A stretch of 64,000 nt of DNA from Dehalococcoidia bacterium (GTDB taxonomy: Bacteria > Chloroflexota > Dehalococcoidia > Dehalococcoidales > UBA3254): contig JANYAV010000014.1 of NCBI GenBank assembly GCA_025361145.1, forward strand, positions 1-64,000. The letters run 5' to 3'. Of the stretch, positions 15,857 to 24,815 are shown one piece after another. How positions within the stretch are numbered: position 1 is the stretch's first letter; each line of letters starts with the position of its first letter. Both the position numbers and the translations under genes were made by a program. The notes beneath the pieces were generated by a model. It worked only from the letters and a program-made list of their open reading frames with translations. It ran no database searches and had not been told where the DNA came from.

Positions 15857-15901
15857 AAGGTCGGACCTCGCAGTCCATTTGCCCAATGCAGGTCCGACCT
15901 T
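15857..15901. repeat. GGTC-palindrome element, intergenic copy
   Basis: A perfect 12-base stem AAGGTCGGACCT (15857-15868) / AGGTCCGACCTT (15890-15901) surrounds a 21-base loop and is followed by 'atgaaacccc', as in the copy inside the terminase gene. The stretch 15827-16497 has no gene; besides the palindromes it holds tandem-like words 'cacccgttcccactcg' near 16035-16100. Confidence 0.65.
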
Positions 15902-16182
15902 ATGAAACCCCGGTTTCCTTTACCCGCTTGATTACTTTTAAGTTTTCGCAGATCTCGCATGCGTGAAACGCATCGGGATGACTTTTGACCTTTGCCTTTT
16001 AACTTCACCTTCACTCGCATCGGCTCGTCTACCACCCGTGACCCACTGGTTCCGACCCGATAACCACCCGTTCCCACTCGTTTGGGACTCGTTTCCACCC
16101 TTGTAAGTCACCATTTTAGCCTCAAATACCCAGGTTTAAACTGGCATTCCCCTTGACTCGTTTCAAAAATAGCTCCTGTCTG

Positions 16183-16229
16183 AAGGTCGGTTCTTGCGCT
16201 CCATATCTCCTAACGCAAGGCCCGACCTT
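16183..16229. repeat. GGTC-palindrome element, second intergenic copy
   Basis: Stem AAGGTCGG..CTTGCG (16183-16197) pairs with CGCAAG..CCGACCTT (16214-16229). The outer arm is the same as at 15857 while the inner arm differs, a mosaic pattern. Confidence 0.6.
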
Positions 16230-16497
16230 ATAGTCTCACAAGGTTTCATCCTGTTTTAAGACGCAACAGGTTTTAACCCTTTGCTTTAGAATATATAGCA
16301 CTTCTTATTCTTCATTTTGTACCGAAGCTGCTGCCGGGACCGTCCCGTGGGTATAGATTATTGATGCTATAATAGAATAAATTCAGGTTCCTTTGGGCAG
16401 TACCATAAAGTATTGGCCTGCGACTTGTGAATCAATGCCCGCTATGATAGTTAGGTAAGACCCTCCTCAAATCGCAAATTAATTATAGGAGATGAAG

Positions 16498-18846
16498 ATG
16501 ACTCGTAAAATCGCTTTCCTGGCAGTGATAATTTTGGTGGCTATTACGCTTATTTTAAGTGCCTGCGGTGGCGGTAAAACCGATAATAACAGCCCTGCGA
16601 GCACAACACCTGGCGTAAGCACTGTCCCCCAGCGCGGCACAACGGGTACCATTACTACAGGCAAAGCGGTTGAATCCAGTCCCATCCCGGTAACTCCCCA
16701 GGGAGGTAGTTTTACGCTCAACCAACCCGATAGTCCGATTAATGGTATGGTGCTGGGAGTGCCTGCCGGAGCTTATGCCAACAATCTGGAATTTAAAATT
16801 TCTTACGTTCCCATCAACAAGCATACCTTTGGTGAGAATTTTAACCCCCTGACGCCACTGATAAAAATCGATAACGGCGGAGCTTACGCCGATGCAATCA
16901 TGGAAGTTACCATACCGGTCACGGTGCCGGCTGACAGTTTTGCCATGGGCTTTATCTACGACCAAAAAACTAAGACCTTGCAGGGTTTGCCCACGTTAGC
17001 CCAGACCCAGACCTCGATCACGGTGGGCACCCGGCATTTTACCGATTTTCTAATCAGTATGATTCCTCTCACTAAACTAAAGAGTGACATAGATTCAGGT
17101 TTTCGTCCAGGTATCGATGATTGGCAATTCACCAACCGCGGCTCCTACATTGCCAAAGGTGGTCATTGCGCCGGTCAAAGCGTGACTGCTCTCTGGTACT
17201 ACGTCACTCAACCGGATGGGAAAGATCTGACATTGTACAATCGTTATGATAATAACGGAGATAAGCCGGCCACCCCAGCTTTATGGCAGGATGATTCCCT
17301 GGGGTACAGGTTTGCATCTACCGTCCATCATGATATCAACTGGGATAGCTTTGAAAATGAATTCTGGACCAGCCTGGCCGGGGTAAATGACGATTGGACC
17401 TGGAAATTGTTCGCTTACTCTATGCAAATTACTGGAGAACCTCAGGAAGTGGGCATCTACAGCAACGCCGGCGGCGGCCATGATATGATCTGTTACCGGG
17501 TCAAAGACGGAAACCTGTATATAGCCGATCCTAATTATCCCGGTAATACCGAAAGGCGCATCGAATTTAAAGATGGCAAATTTGTGCCTTATAACTCGGG
17601 GGCAAATGCCGAAGAAATTGCTAAAGGCAACGGCAAAGCCTATGAAACAATCGAGTATTGCGCCAAAACTACCACTGTAAGCTGGGATCAAATCGCCCAG
17701 CGCTGGGCTGAGTTTAAAGATGGTACTATTGGTGATGATAGTTTTCCTGCCGTAAGCATTGCATATAAAGCCGCAGATGGCAATTTCACGCAGTTAACGG
17801 ATGGCTTTATTTCTGCCGAGAAACTGATTGCGATTACCACATCTTCAGCGACGCCAGAAACAGGTTGTTATGTATTCCGCGATGGAGTGCAACTCAAATG
17901 GGATGCTAATGGCAATTACGAGCTGAATCCGGGCATCAATAAATTGGGTATATATATCATCGCCTGGGTTGACGCTAAGGATAAGAACGGCAATCCGATT
18001 AAAGTTTCCAAATATATTGATTTCAAATATCTAAATGTAATTTACGGTGCGCTTACCATAGATCCCCCGTCGCTGGATGGCGAACCTAATACCAATTACA
18101 CTTTTACGGCCAAGATTGATGCTCCACCCGCTAATGCCGTTTACGATTGGTATTTTAATGGCACACCACTACAGAAAGGGGCTTCAAAAACCCTGGCTAA
18201 GAGTTTCCCTGCCCCAGGATTCTACACGATCTCAGTGAAGCTATTGGACAGCACGGGAAAGGAAATATTGGAGGCTCAATCCAATATAAATATTCAGACC
18301 AAGAAGCCCAGTCAATTGTCTCAATTACAAAAATTCAACCGGGTTAACGGTCATGCCACCGGAAAATATACTTATGAGACCTGGACGGCGGAGAAGACTT
18401 CAACTGAAGTGTACGGTTACAGCTTTGAGATACCCTGGAAGAACTATCCTCAGGATGGCCCTATGCCCATTACCTGGAGTGGTTCTACCTTTAGTGGGAA
18501 AATAGAATATAACAAAGACGGTAATATTTTTACCGCGGAAGTGAGCGGGAGTGTTTCTGAAGACGGCACCCTGATTAATTCCGTGACTTATAAAGATACT
18601 TACAAGAGCGGAGATCCAAGCACTTCACATTATGCTTTAGGTTATACGCACAGCCTTGCCTTCTCTAATCTTAAAATACTGCTCGTGGATTATGGCTATG
18701 CCCCCGCCCGCGGTACGACCACCCCGACGATAGTCGATGAAAAGATTGAGTATTATGATGGGGCAGTTTCAAAAACAGTCAAATTTAAATCGCTGGAATG
18801 GACTTCTAGCGCGACCTGCGAATTACGTCTCAGCTATGCCCCATAG
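16498..18846 (+). CDS. Secreted lipoprotein with cysteine-peptidase-like and PKD-like domains
   Basis: The protein of about 782 residues starts with a lipoprotein signal ending in LSAC. After a Thr/Ser/Pro linker comes a beta domain (about 60-190). A papain/C39-like region follows: Cys in GGHCAGQSVTALWYY near 225, His in GGGHDMICYRV near 325, and Asp/Asn in IADPNYPG, the order of a Cys-His-Asp triad. A PKD/Ig-like domain is near 520-600 (YDWYFNG) and a C-terminal beta domain ends the protein. It is probably anchored outside the membrane. Substrate is unknown. The ATG at 16498 is six bases after AGGAG; one two codons upstream has no spacing. Confidence 0.72.
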   Translation: MTRKIAFLAVIILVAITLILSACGGGKTDNNSPASTTPGVSTVPQRGTTGTITTGKAVESSPIPVTPQGGSFTLNQPDSPINGMVLGVPAGAYANNLEFKISYVPINKHTFGENFNPLTPLIKIDNGGAYADAIMEVTIPVTVPADSFAMGFIYDQKTKTLQGLPTLAQTQTSITVGTRHFTDFLISMIPLTKLKSDIDSGFRPGIDDWQFTNRGSYIAKGGHCAGQSVTALWYYVTQPDGKDLTLYNRYDNNGDKPATPALWQDDSLGYRFASTVHHDINWDSFENEFWTSLAGVNDDWTWKLFAYSMQITGEPQEVGIYSNAGGGHDMICYRVKDGNLYIADPNYPGNTERRIEFKDGKFVPYNSGANAEEIAKGNGKAYETIEYCAKTTTVSWDQIAQRWAEFKDGTIGDDSFPAVSIAYKAADGNFTQLTDGFISAEKLIAITTSSATPETGCYVFRDGVQLKWDANGNYELNPGINKLGIYIIAWVDAKDKNGNPIKVSKYIDFKYLNVIYGALTIDPPSLDGEPNTNYTFTAKIDAPPANAVYDWYFNGTPLQKGASKTLAKSFPAPGFYTISVKLLDSTGKEILEAQSNINIQTKKPSQLSQLQKFNRVNGHATGKYTYETWTAEKTSTEVYGYSFEIPWKNYPQDGPMPITWSGSTFSGKIEYNKDGNIFTAEVSGSVSEDGTLINSVTYKDTYKSGDPSTSHYALGYTHSLAFSNLKILLVDYGYAPARGTTTPTIVDEKIEYYDGAVSKTVKFKSLEWTSSATCELRLSYAP

Positions 18847-18867
18847 AATAAAATGGTTAAGAGTAAG

Positions 18868-18897
18868 CCCCCGGATCTTGATAACGCCGGGGGTTTA
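18868..18897 (+). terminator. Intrinsic terminator after the lipoprotein gene
   Basis: CCCCCGG (18868-18874) pairs with CCGGGGG (18887-18893), followed by TTTAT. It lies inside what would be an extended miaB N-terminus, arguing against that longer start. Confidence 0.6.
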
Positions 18898-18943
18898 TCT
18901 GAATTAGATAGCCTCTTGTATTTTGATACGGTCGTAAAATTTC

Positions 18944-18972
18944 TTGAATTAAATCCGCTATCCAGTTATTCT
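18944..18972 (+). promoter_or_regulatory. Promoter of miaB, leaderless arrangement
   Basis: TTGAAT (18944-18949) and TATTCT (18967-18972) have a 17-base spacer. Only six bases separate the -10 box from the ATG at 18979, so transcription would begin at or next to the start codon. Confidence 0.5.
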
Positions 18973-18978
18973 TACACT

Positions 18979-20235
18979 ATGTCTCAAAAATACCATATCT
19001 GGACCATTGGCTGCCAGATGAATAAAGCTGAGTCCGAACGGCTATCCTCTTATCTGGATTACCTGGGTTATCAGTCTTCAGAAAAACCGGATGAGGCCGA
19101 CCTTATTGTATTGAATAGCTGCGTGGTGCGGCAGGCCGCGGAAAACCGCGTGGTTAATAAATTGCATACCCTTAAAAATATCAAGAAGAGCCGGCCTGAG
19201 GTTAAGCTGGCCGTAACTGGCTGTCTGGTAGAATCAGATACAACTCGCTTGAAAAAGGCTTTTCCCTTTGTGGACTATTTTTTTGCCGCGGGTAGCTTCC
19301 CGGAATTTTTAGGCGAGTACCATGTAGAGAAAATGCTGCCTCGTTCCCCGCTGGTGGCTTCCTACGTTCCTATCATGCAGGGCTGCAATAACTTTTGCGC
19401 CTACTGCATCGTACCTTACCGCCGCGGCCGCGAACGCAGCCGTCCTCTGGCGGAAATAGTGCAAGAAGTAAGCGGACTAATCGAGCGCGGCATGAAAGAA
19501 GTTACTCTGCTGGGCCAAAATGTAGATTCTTACGGTCATGACCTGACGGACAAGCCGGATCTGGCCGATTTGTTAACCGTGTTGAACCCGATCGAGGGGC
19601 TTTGGCGTATCCGCTTTTTAACCAATCATCCCAAGGACATGAAAGATAAATTGCTTGAGGCAATCGCCGGACTGAACAAGGTCTGTGAGCAGATCAACCT
19701 GCCGGTGCAAGCTGGTGACGATAATATATTGAAAGCCATGCGCCGGGGATATACGGTAGAGCATTATACTGAGCTGATCGCCCGCATCAGGAGTAAAGTA
19801 CCCGGAATTGCCCTGAGTACCGATCTGATAGTAGGCTTTCCAGGCGAAACACAAGCCCAATTTGAAAATTCCTTCCAGTTGCTTTCCCAACTAAAGTTCG
19901 ACATGGTGCATGTGGCCGCCTATTCTCCCCGCAGCGGCACCCTGGCTGCCAGCGAGATGACGGACGACGTTTCTCCAGAAGTTAAAAAATCACGGGTAGC
20001 AGCAGTGGAAAAACTGCAGGCGCAAATCGCCGGGGATATCAACGCCAAATTGTTGAATACGAGTGTGGAAGTTCTAGTTGAAGGACAGGAAAAAGGACGC
20101 TGGTTCGGCCGTACCCGTACGGACAAACTCGTCTTTTTCAGGGACGAGGCCGATCACCAATCTAAACTGGTAAAGATTCAAATTAACCGCACCAGCCCAT
20201 GGTCACTCTCGGGAGTAATAGAGGCAGCAGGATAA
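18979..20235 (+). CDS. miaB: tRNA-2-methylthio-N6-dimethylallyladenosine synthase MiaB
   Basis: This methylthiotransferase adds a methylthio group to modified A37 of tRNA. The 418-residue protein has the N-terminal UPF0004 domain with three cysteines (IGCQMN, NSCVVR, TGCLVE), a radical SAM core with CNNFCAYCIVPYRRG (CX3CX2C) and a C-terminal TRAM domain (VEGQEKGRWFGRTRTDKLV). I chose the ATG at 18979 because homology starts there and an intrinsic terminator lies in the 42-codon upstream extension. No ribosome site precedes it; a promoter ends six bases upstream. The related MtaB and RimO are less likely given YRRGRERSR and overall length. Confidence 0.9.
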   Translation: MSQKYHIWTIGCQMNKAESERLSSYLDYLGYQSSEKPDEADLIVLNSCVVRQAAENRVVNKLHTLKNIKKSRPEVKLAVTGCLVESDTTRLKKAFPFVDYFFAAGSFPEFLGEYHVEKMLPRSPLVASYVPIMQGCNNFCAYCIVPYRRGRERSRPLAEIVQEVSGLIERGMKEVTLLGQNVDSYGHDLTDKPDLADLLTVLNPIEGLWRIRFLTNHPKDMKDKLLEAIAGLNKVCEQINLPVQAGDDNILKAMRRGYTVEHYTELIARIRSKVPGIALSTDLIVGFPGETQAQFENSFQLLSQLKFDMVHVAAYSPRSGTLAASEMTDDVSPEVKKSRVAAVEKLQAQIAGDINAKLLNTSVEVLVEGQEKGRWFGRTRTDKLVFFRDEADHQSKLVKIQINRTSPWSLSGVIEAAG

Positions 20236-20254
20236 CGATAAAGTATCGTTTTTA
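20234..20254 (+). terminator. Intrinsic terminator after miaB
   Basis: AACGATA-aag-TATCGTT followed by a run of T (20249-20253). Confidence 0.65.
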
Positions 20255-20296
20255 TACAGCTTCATAGATTGTCAATATTAAGGCGATAATTAGAGT

Positions 20297-20325
20297 TTGA
20301 CAATCCTAACTCATATATATAAAAT
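20297..20325 (+). promoter_or_regulatory. Promoter of the sucCD-malic enzyme-fumarase-sdh operon
   Basis: TTGACA (20297-20302) and TAAAAT (20320-20325) with exactly 17 bases between them. The leader to the sucC ATG is about 90 bases. Confidence 0.7.
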
Positions 20326-20423
20326 AGCAAAAGATATTACTTTCCGGTTGACATTTAGACACTGTTCCAGAGACCTTCCTTTACATCTGTATTAAAATAA
20401 GACACTTTGTCCAGGATGGTGCA

Positions 20424-21551
20424 ATGAAACTATTTGAGTATGAAGCCAAGTCCATATTGCAGAATTATGGAATCAGTATCCCCAGGGGCAAAGTAGCCCA
20501 AACCCCAGAAGCAGCAGCGGCTATCGCGCAAGAATTAGGCAGCAAGGTCTTTCTTAAATCCCAGATCACAGTTTCCGGACGGGGCAAAGCCGGAGGAATT
20601 TTAGCGGCTGCCAATCCCACGGAAGCCGCGACAGTGGCCGCCAGTCTGATCGGCAAAATCATTAAAGGCATACAGGTTCATACCCTTCTGGTGGAAGAAA
20701 GGCTGGATCTTAAAGAACAGTATTATGCCTCTATTACGGTCGACCGCCAGGCCAAATGCTTTGTAGCCCTGGCTTCAACCAGCGGAGGTGTGGATATTGA
20801 AGACGTAGCCAAAAACACCCCAGAAAAGATCTCCCGTTTGAAAATCGATCCTTTGATAGGTTTAAGCCAGGCAGCAGCCCTAAAAATGCTTGAACAATTC
20901 AAGTTGTCACAGGAAGACGCTGCTATATTTGCCCGTATATTAGTTATCTTATATAAAGCCGCTATCGAAAAGGACGCTGAACTGGTTGAGCTAAATCCTC
21001 TTGTGAAGACAGCACAAGGCGCTTTCATGGCCGCAGATGCCCGTATGACGATTGACGACAATGCCATGTTCCGCCACCCCGAATTCGCGGAAAGGTCCTT
21101 AAAACAGGAAGAAGATACCCCCCGCGAGGCCGAAGCCCGCAAACAACATTATTCTTATGTTGATCTTGACGGGGATATCGGCATCGTCGGCAATGGCGCC
21201 GGACTGGTGATGTCAACGATTGATTTTGTGCAGATTTTCGGCGGTAAACCAGCCAATTTCCTGGATATAGGCGGTGGAGCTCATGTCGAGGTGATCAAGA
21301 AGGGTATCCTGCTTGTAATGAATAAACCGGAGGTCAAGGCTGTCTTAATCAATATTTTAGGCGGAATTACCCGCTGCGATGTAGTAGCTACGGGTGTGGT
21401 GGAAGCCCTCAAAGCCGCTCCGGTTAAGAAACCCATCGCCGTTAGAATGATAGGGACAAATGAAAAGGAAGGCCAGGAAATCCTGCGCCAGCACGGCATA
21501 GAATTTTATCGGGACATGGATAAGGCCGTAGCGTCGATTATAAAGGCGTAG
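20424..21551 (+). CDS. sucC: Succinate-CoA ligase (ADP-forming), beta subunit
   Basis: SucC with SucD interconverts succinate, CoA and ATP with succinyl-CoA. The 375-residue protein has the ATP-grasp domain (GGKAGG-like SGRGKAGGIL near 50, LVEERLD near 93, VELNPLV near 188) and the C-terminal CoA-ligase domain (GAGLVMSTIDFVQIFGG, LDIGGGAHVEV, NILGGITRCD). It is the first gene of the block after a consensus promoter. A 125-base gap with 'caaaagttaaa' tandem words separates it from sucD, but the two are certainly partners. Confidence 0.93.
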   Translation: MKLFEYEAKSILQNYGISIPRGKVAQTPEAAAAIAQELGSKVFLKSQITVSGRGKAGGILAAANPTEAATVAASLIGKIIKGIQVHTLLVEERLDLKEQYYASITVDRQAKCFVALASTSGGVDIEDVAKNTPEKISRLKIDPLIGLSQAAALKMLEQFKLSQEDAAIFARILVILYKAAIEKDAELVELNPLVKTAQGAFMAADARMTIDDNAMFRHPEFAERSLKQEEDTPREAEARKQHYSYVDLDGDIGIVGNGAGLVMSTIDFVQIFGGKPANFLDIGGGAHVEVIKKGILLVMNKPEVKAVLINILGGITRCDVVATGVVEALKAAPVKKPIAVRMIGTNEKEGQEILRQHGIEFYRDMDKAVASIIKA

Positions 21552-21676
21552 AATGAAGTCAAAAGTTAAAACGCAAAGGTCAAAAGTTAAATTCAAAAGG
21601 TAAAAGTAAGAACGACATAAATTACACGTAGCGAAATTCTAGATTTATATAACTAATTTGAGTTTGGGGAATAATA

Positions 21677-22546
21677 ATGAGCATTATTGTAAATAAGGAC
21701 ACCAGGGTTGTAGTCCGAGGGATTACGGGCAACCAGGGGCGTTTTCATACTGCCTCCATGAAAGCTTACGGGACTAAACTCGTGGCTGGTGTTACTCCTG
21801 CTAAAGGTGGACAGGAAGTGGAAGGCATACCGGTTTTTAACAACATGCGAGACGCCATCGCAAAGACCGGTGCGAATACCTCCATCATGTTTGTCCCGGC
21901 CCGTTTTACTAAAGAAGCCGTCCTGGAAGATATCGAAACCGGCATCAAAACCATAGTTATTATCACTGAAGGCGTTCCTCTAGTGGACGAGATCGAGTTT
22001 GTCGCCCAAGCTAAAAAGAAAGGGGTAACCATCATCGGCCCCAACTGCCCGGGTATTATCAATCCGTTACTAAAAATTAAAGTGGGTATTTTACCCGACC
22101 AGCTTTTCTCTCCCGGGCCAATCGGCATTGTTTCCCGCAGCGGCACCCTGACATACGAAATCGCTAACTTTCTTTCCAAAGCGGGAGCTGGTCAGAGCAC
22201 CTGCATAGGCATGGGTGGAGATCCGATCATAGGGCTGGATTTCGTAACTCTGCTTGAGATGTTCAGAAAAGATGATGAAACCAAAGCAGTGGTACTTATT
22301 GGCGAGATAGGCGGCAATGCTGAAGAAATGGCCGCCCAATATATAAAAGAAACCAACTATCCTAAACAAGTGGTGGCTTACATCGCCGGCAGAATGGCGC
22401 CCAAAGGCAAACGCATGGGTCATGCAGGTGCAATAATTATGGGCGAGGCGGGGACCGCAGCCTCAAAAATAGAGGCTTATGCTGCGGCGGGTGTAATCGT
22501 GTCTGAAAAGCTCAGCGACATCGTTAAATTAGTGAACATAAAATAG
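21677..22546 (+). CDS. sucD: Succinate-CoA ligase (ADP-forming), alpha subunit
   Basis: The 289-residue alpha subunit has the CoA-binding Rossmann motif GITGNQGRFHT near residue 15, the GPNCPGIINP segment, and the phosphohistidine loop GHAGAI near 245. Active-site IGMGGDPIIG is also visible. It pairs with the upstream beta subunit. The ATG follows TTTGGGGAATAATA. The downstream gene starts 22 bases after its stop behind AAGGAG. Confidence 0.94.
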   Translation: MSIIVNKDTRVVVRGITGNQGRFHTASMKAYGTKLVAGVTPAKGGQEVEGIPVFNNMRDAIAKTGANTSIMFVPARFTKEAVLEDIETGIKTIVIITEGVPLVDEIEFVAQAKKKGVTIIGPNCPGIINPLLKIKVGILPDQLFSPGPIGIVSRSGTLTYEIANFLSKAGAGQSTCIGMGGDPIIGLDFVTLLEMFRKDDETKAVVLIGEIGGNAEEMAAQYIKETNYPKQVVAYIAGRMAPKGKRMGHAGAIIMGEAGTAASKIEAYAAAGVIVSEKLSDIVKLVNIK

Positions 22547-22568
22547 ACATATATTTAAGGAGATTAAC

Positions 22569-23927
22569 GTGGCACAGAAAAAAATGACCAAAGAGGAATT
22601 AGTGGCTAAAGCCCAAAAACCGGGCCAGGACGCCATGATTCTTCACCCCTTTTATCGCGGCAAGATGCAAACTGTTCCCAAATGCTGCATCCGCGACATA
22701 AACGACATGTCTGTCTGGTATTCCCCCGGCGTAGCCGCACCCTGCAAGGCTATTCAAGCCGATCCTCTCAAGGTCTATGACATGACCAGCAAGTGGAATA
22801 CGGTGGCCGTGGTTTCAGATGGCACCCGTGTTCTAGGACTGGGTGATATCGGCCCTGAAGCGGCATTACCGGTCATGGAAGGCAAGGCACTGCTCTTTAA
22901 ATATCTGGGTGGAGTGGACGCAGTGGCAATCTGCCTGGATACCAAAGACCCCGACGAAATCATCCGCACTGTCAAGCTTTTACAGCCGTCCTTTGGCGGT
23001 ATTAACCTGGAAGATATCAACAATCCCAAATGCTTTTACATCCTGGATCGGCTGCGCAAAGAAGCCCGCATTCCAGTTTGGCATGACGATCAACAGGGTA
23101 CCGCAGCCATCACCCTGGCCGGTATTATTAATGCCTTGAAAGTCGTCGGCAAGAACAAAAAGAACGTTAAAGTTTGTAATATCGGCGTGGGCGCCGCTAA
23201 CGTCGCCATTATCCGCTTGATGGAAGCTGACGGCTTTAAACCCGAGAACATGATCTTGGTGGACAGCAAAGGCATCTTGAGCAGTAAGAGAAAAGATATC
23301 GAAGCCCAGCAGAAAGAAAATCCTTATAAATGGGATTTGGCCAAACGTACCAATCCTGAGAATAGGGAAGGCGGTATCGAGGAAGCCTTAAAGGGTGCTG
23401 ATATCTGCATCTCCCTGTCTAAATCTGGACCTGACACCATTAAACCCGAATGGCTGAAGGGCATGAATAAAGATGGCATCGGCTTCTTCTGCGCCAATCC
23501 TGTACCGGAAATCTGGCCCTGGGACGCCAAAGAAGCGGGACTGCGCATCGTGGCTACCGGTCGTTCTGATTTCGAGAACCAGGTCAACAACTCGGTTGGT
23601 TTCCCCGGCATCTTCAGAGGAGCGCTGGATGTGCGCGCGACCACTATTACCGATGAAATGTGCATTGCGGCCTCTTATGAAATGGCCAAATTCGCCGAGA
23701 AAGGCGGTTTAAGCGAGACTCACATTGTTCCTACCATGGCTGACTTCGATGTCTACATCGATGAAGCGGTCGCGGTGGGTATGAAAGCTATTGAACAGGG
23801 CGTGGCCCTGAAACCCATGTCCCGTGAAGAACTTTACAAAACCTGCTCAACTATTATCAGACAGTCTCACGAGACGATAGACCTCTTATTGAAAAATGTA
23901 ATTCCTCCTCCCCCAGCTGGCGTATAA
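22569..23927 (+). CDS. NAD(P)-dependent malic enzyme
   Basis: Malic enzyme converts malate to pyruvate and CO2 or the reverse. The 452-residue protein has the N-terminal catalytic domain (SVWYSPGVAAPCKAI, GDIGPEAALPVMEGKALLFKYLGGVDA, with NLEDINNPKCF and PVWHDDQQGTAAI for metal and lysine chemistry). The Rossmann domain follows (NIGVGAANVAI). It lacks the PTA domain of MaeB. Starts at GTG behind AAGGAG. In this operon it could feed pyruvate into or drain malate from the C4 branch. Confidence 0.92.
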   Translation: MAQKKMTKEELVAKAQKPGQDAMILHPFYRGKMQTVPKCCIRDINDMSVWYSPGVAAPCKAIQADPLKVYDMTSKWNTVAVVSDGTRVLGLGDIGPEAALPVMEGKALLFKYLGGVDAVAICLDTKDPDEIIRTVKLLQPSFGGINLEDINNPKCFYILDRLRKEARIPVWHDDQQGTAAITLAGIINALKVVGKNKKNVKVCNIGVGAANVAIIRLMEADGFKPENMILVDSKGILSSKRKDIEAQQKENPYKWDLAKRTNPENREGGIEEALKGADICISLSKSGPDTIKPEWLKGMNKDGIGFFCANPVPEIWPWDAKEAGLRIVATGRSDFENQVNNSVGFPGIFRGALDVRATTITDEMCIAASYEMAKFAEKGGLSETHIVPTMADFDVYIDEAVAVGMKAIEQGVALKPMSREELYKTCSTIIRQSHETIDLLLKNVIPPPPAGV

Positions 23928-23969
23928 TAATTTCATTTAATGTGGTAAAACTGCCTGAAAGGAGAAAAC

Positions 23970-24815
23970 ATGAGGGAAATAAATGCCGCGGAAATTACCA
24001 AAACAGTAGATTCGCTTTTTCGCGAAGCCAATTTTTACCTAACCGATGATGTTCTGGCTGCCCTCAAAAATGCGGCCAAGAACGAAGAATCAACGGTGGG
24101 TAAAGAAGTCCTGGAACAGATTATCGAGAACGCGGCAGTAGCCGCTAAAGAACAAATTCCCCTATGCCAGGATTGCGGGGCGGCCGTTGTTTTCGTGGAG
24201 CTGGGACAGGAAGTCCACGTTACAGGAGGCGATCTGAACAGCGCCATTAATGAAGGCATCAAGAAGGCTTACGAGGGGGGCTATCTGCGTAAGTCTATGG
24301 TCAAACAGCCTTTTTCAGACAGAATTAATACCAAAGATAATACCCCCGGTATTATTTACACGGAGATTGTACCGGGTGACAAAGTAAAAATCACAGTGGT
24401 GCCCAAGGGCGGCGGCGCCGAGAACATGAGCCGGCTGGTAATGCTGACTCCTTCAGCCGGACGCCAGGGCATCATAGATCAGGTACTTAAGGCTGTAGAC
24501 GAGGCTGGTTCCAATCCCTGTCCGCCGCTAATTGTGGGCGTGGGTATTGGCGGTACGGCGGAAAAAACGCTGCTGTTAGCCAAGAAATCGCTACTGCGTA
24601 AAGTGGGTGAGCATAATCCTGATCCTGAATACGCTGAACTAGAAAAAGAGTTATTAACTAAAATCAATGCCCTTGGCATTGGCCCAATGGGTTACGGAGG
24701 CCGCACCACCGCCCTGGCGGTTAATGTGGAGGTTTTCCCGTCTCATCTGGCCAGTATGCCGATGGCAGTCAATCTAAATTGCCATAGCTCACGGCACAAA
24801 GAGGCGATAATATGA
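23970..24815 (+). CDS. Class I fumarate hydratase, alpha subunit
   Basis: This is the 281-residue N-terminal subunit of the two-subunit iron-sulfur fumarase (or L(+)-tartrate dehydratase-like enzyme), which hydrates fumarate to malate. Cysteines for the [4Fe-4S] cluster are seen in PLCQDCGAAVV and in SNPCPP and NLNCHSSRH. The motif GGGAENMSRLVML is characteristic. The matching beta subunit is not next to it but 3.5 kb downstream, after sdhACDB. The stop overlaps the next gene's ATG by four bases, so they are co-translated. Confidence 0.92.
   Translation: MREINAAEITKTVDSLFREANFYLTDDVLAALKNAAKNEESTVGKEVLEQIIENAAVAAKEQIPLCQDCGAAVVFVELGQEVHVTGGDLNSAINEGIKKAYEGGYLRKSMVKQPFSDRINTKDNTPGIIYTEIVPGDKVKITVVPKGGGAENMSRLVMLTPSAGRQGIIDQVLKAVDEAGSNPCPPLIVGVGIGGTAEKTLLLAKKSLLRKVGEHNPDPEYAELEKELLTKINALGIGPMGYGGRTTALAVNVEVFPSHLASMPMAVNLNCHSSRHKEAII

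Noticed and set aside
15832-16098. An 88-codon minus-strand frame in the gap after the terminase
   Set aside because: It is made of palindrome and tandem-word repeats (many Gly, Thr, Arg, Val) and lacks a ribosome site.
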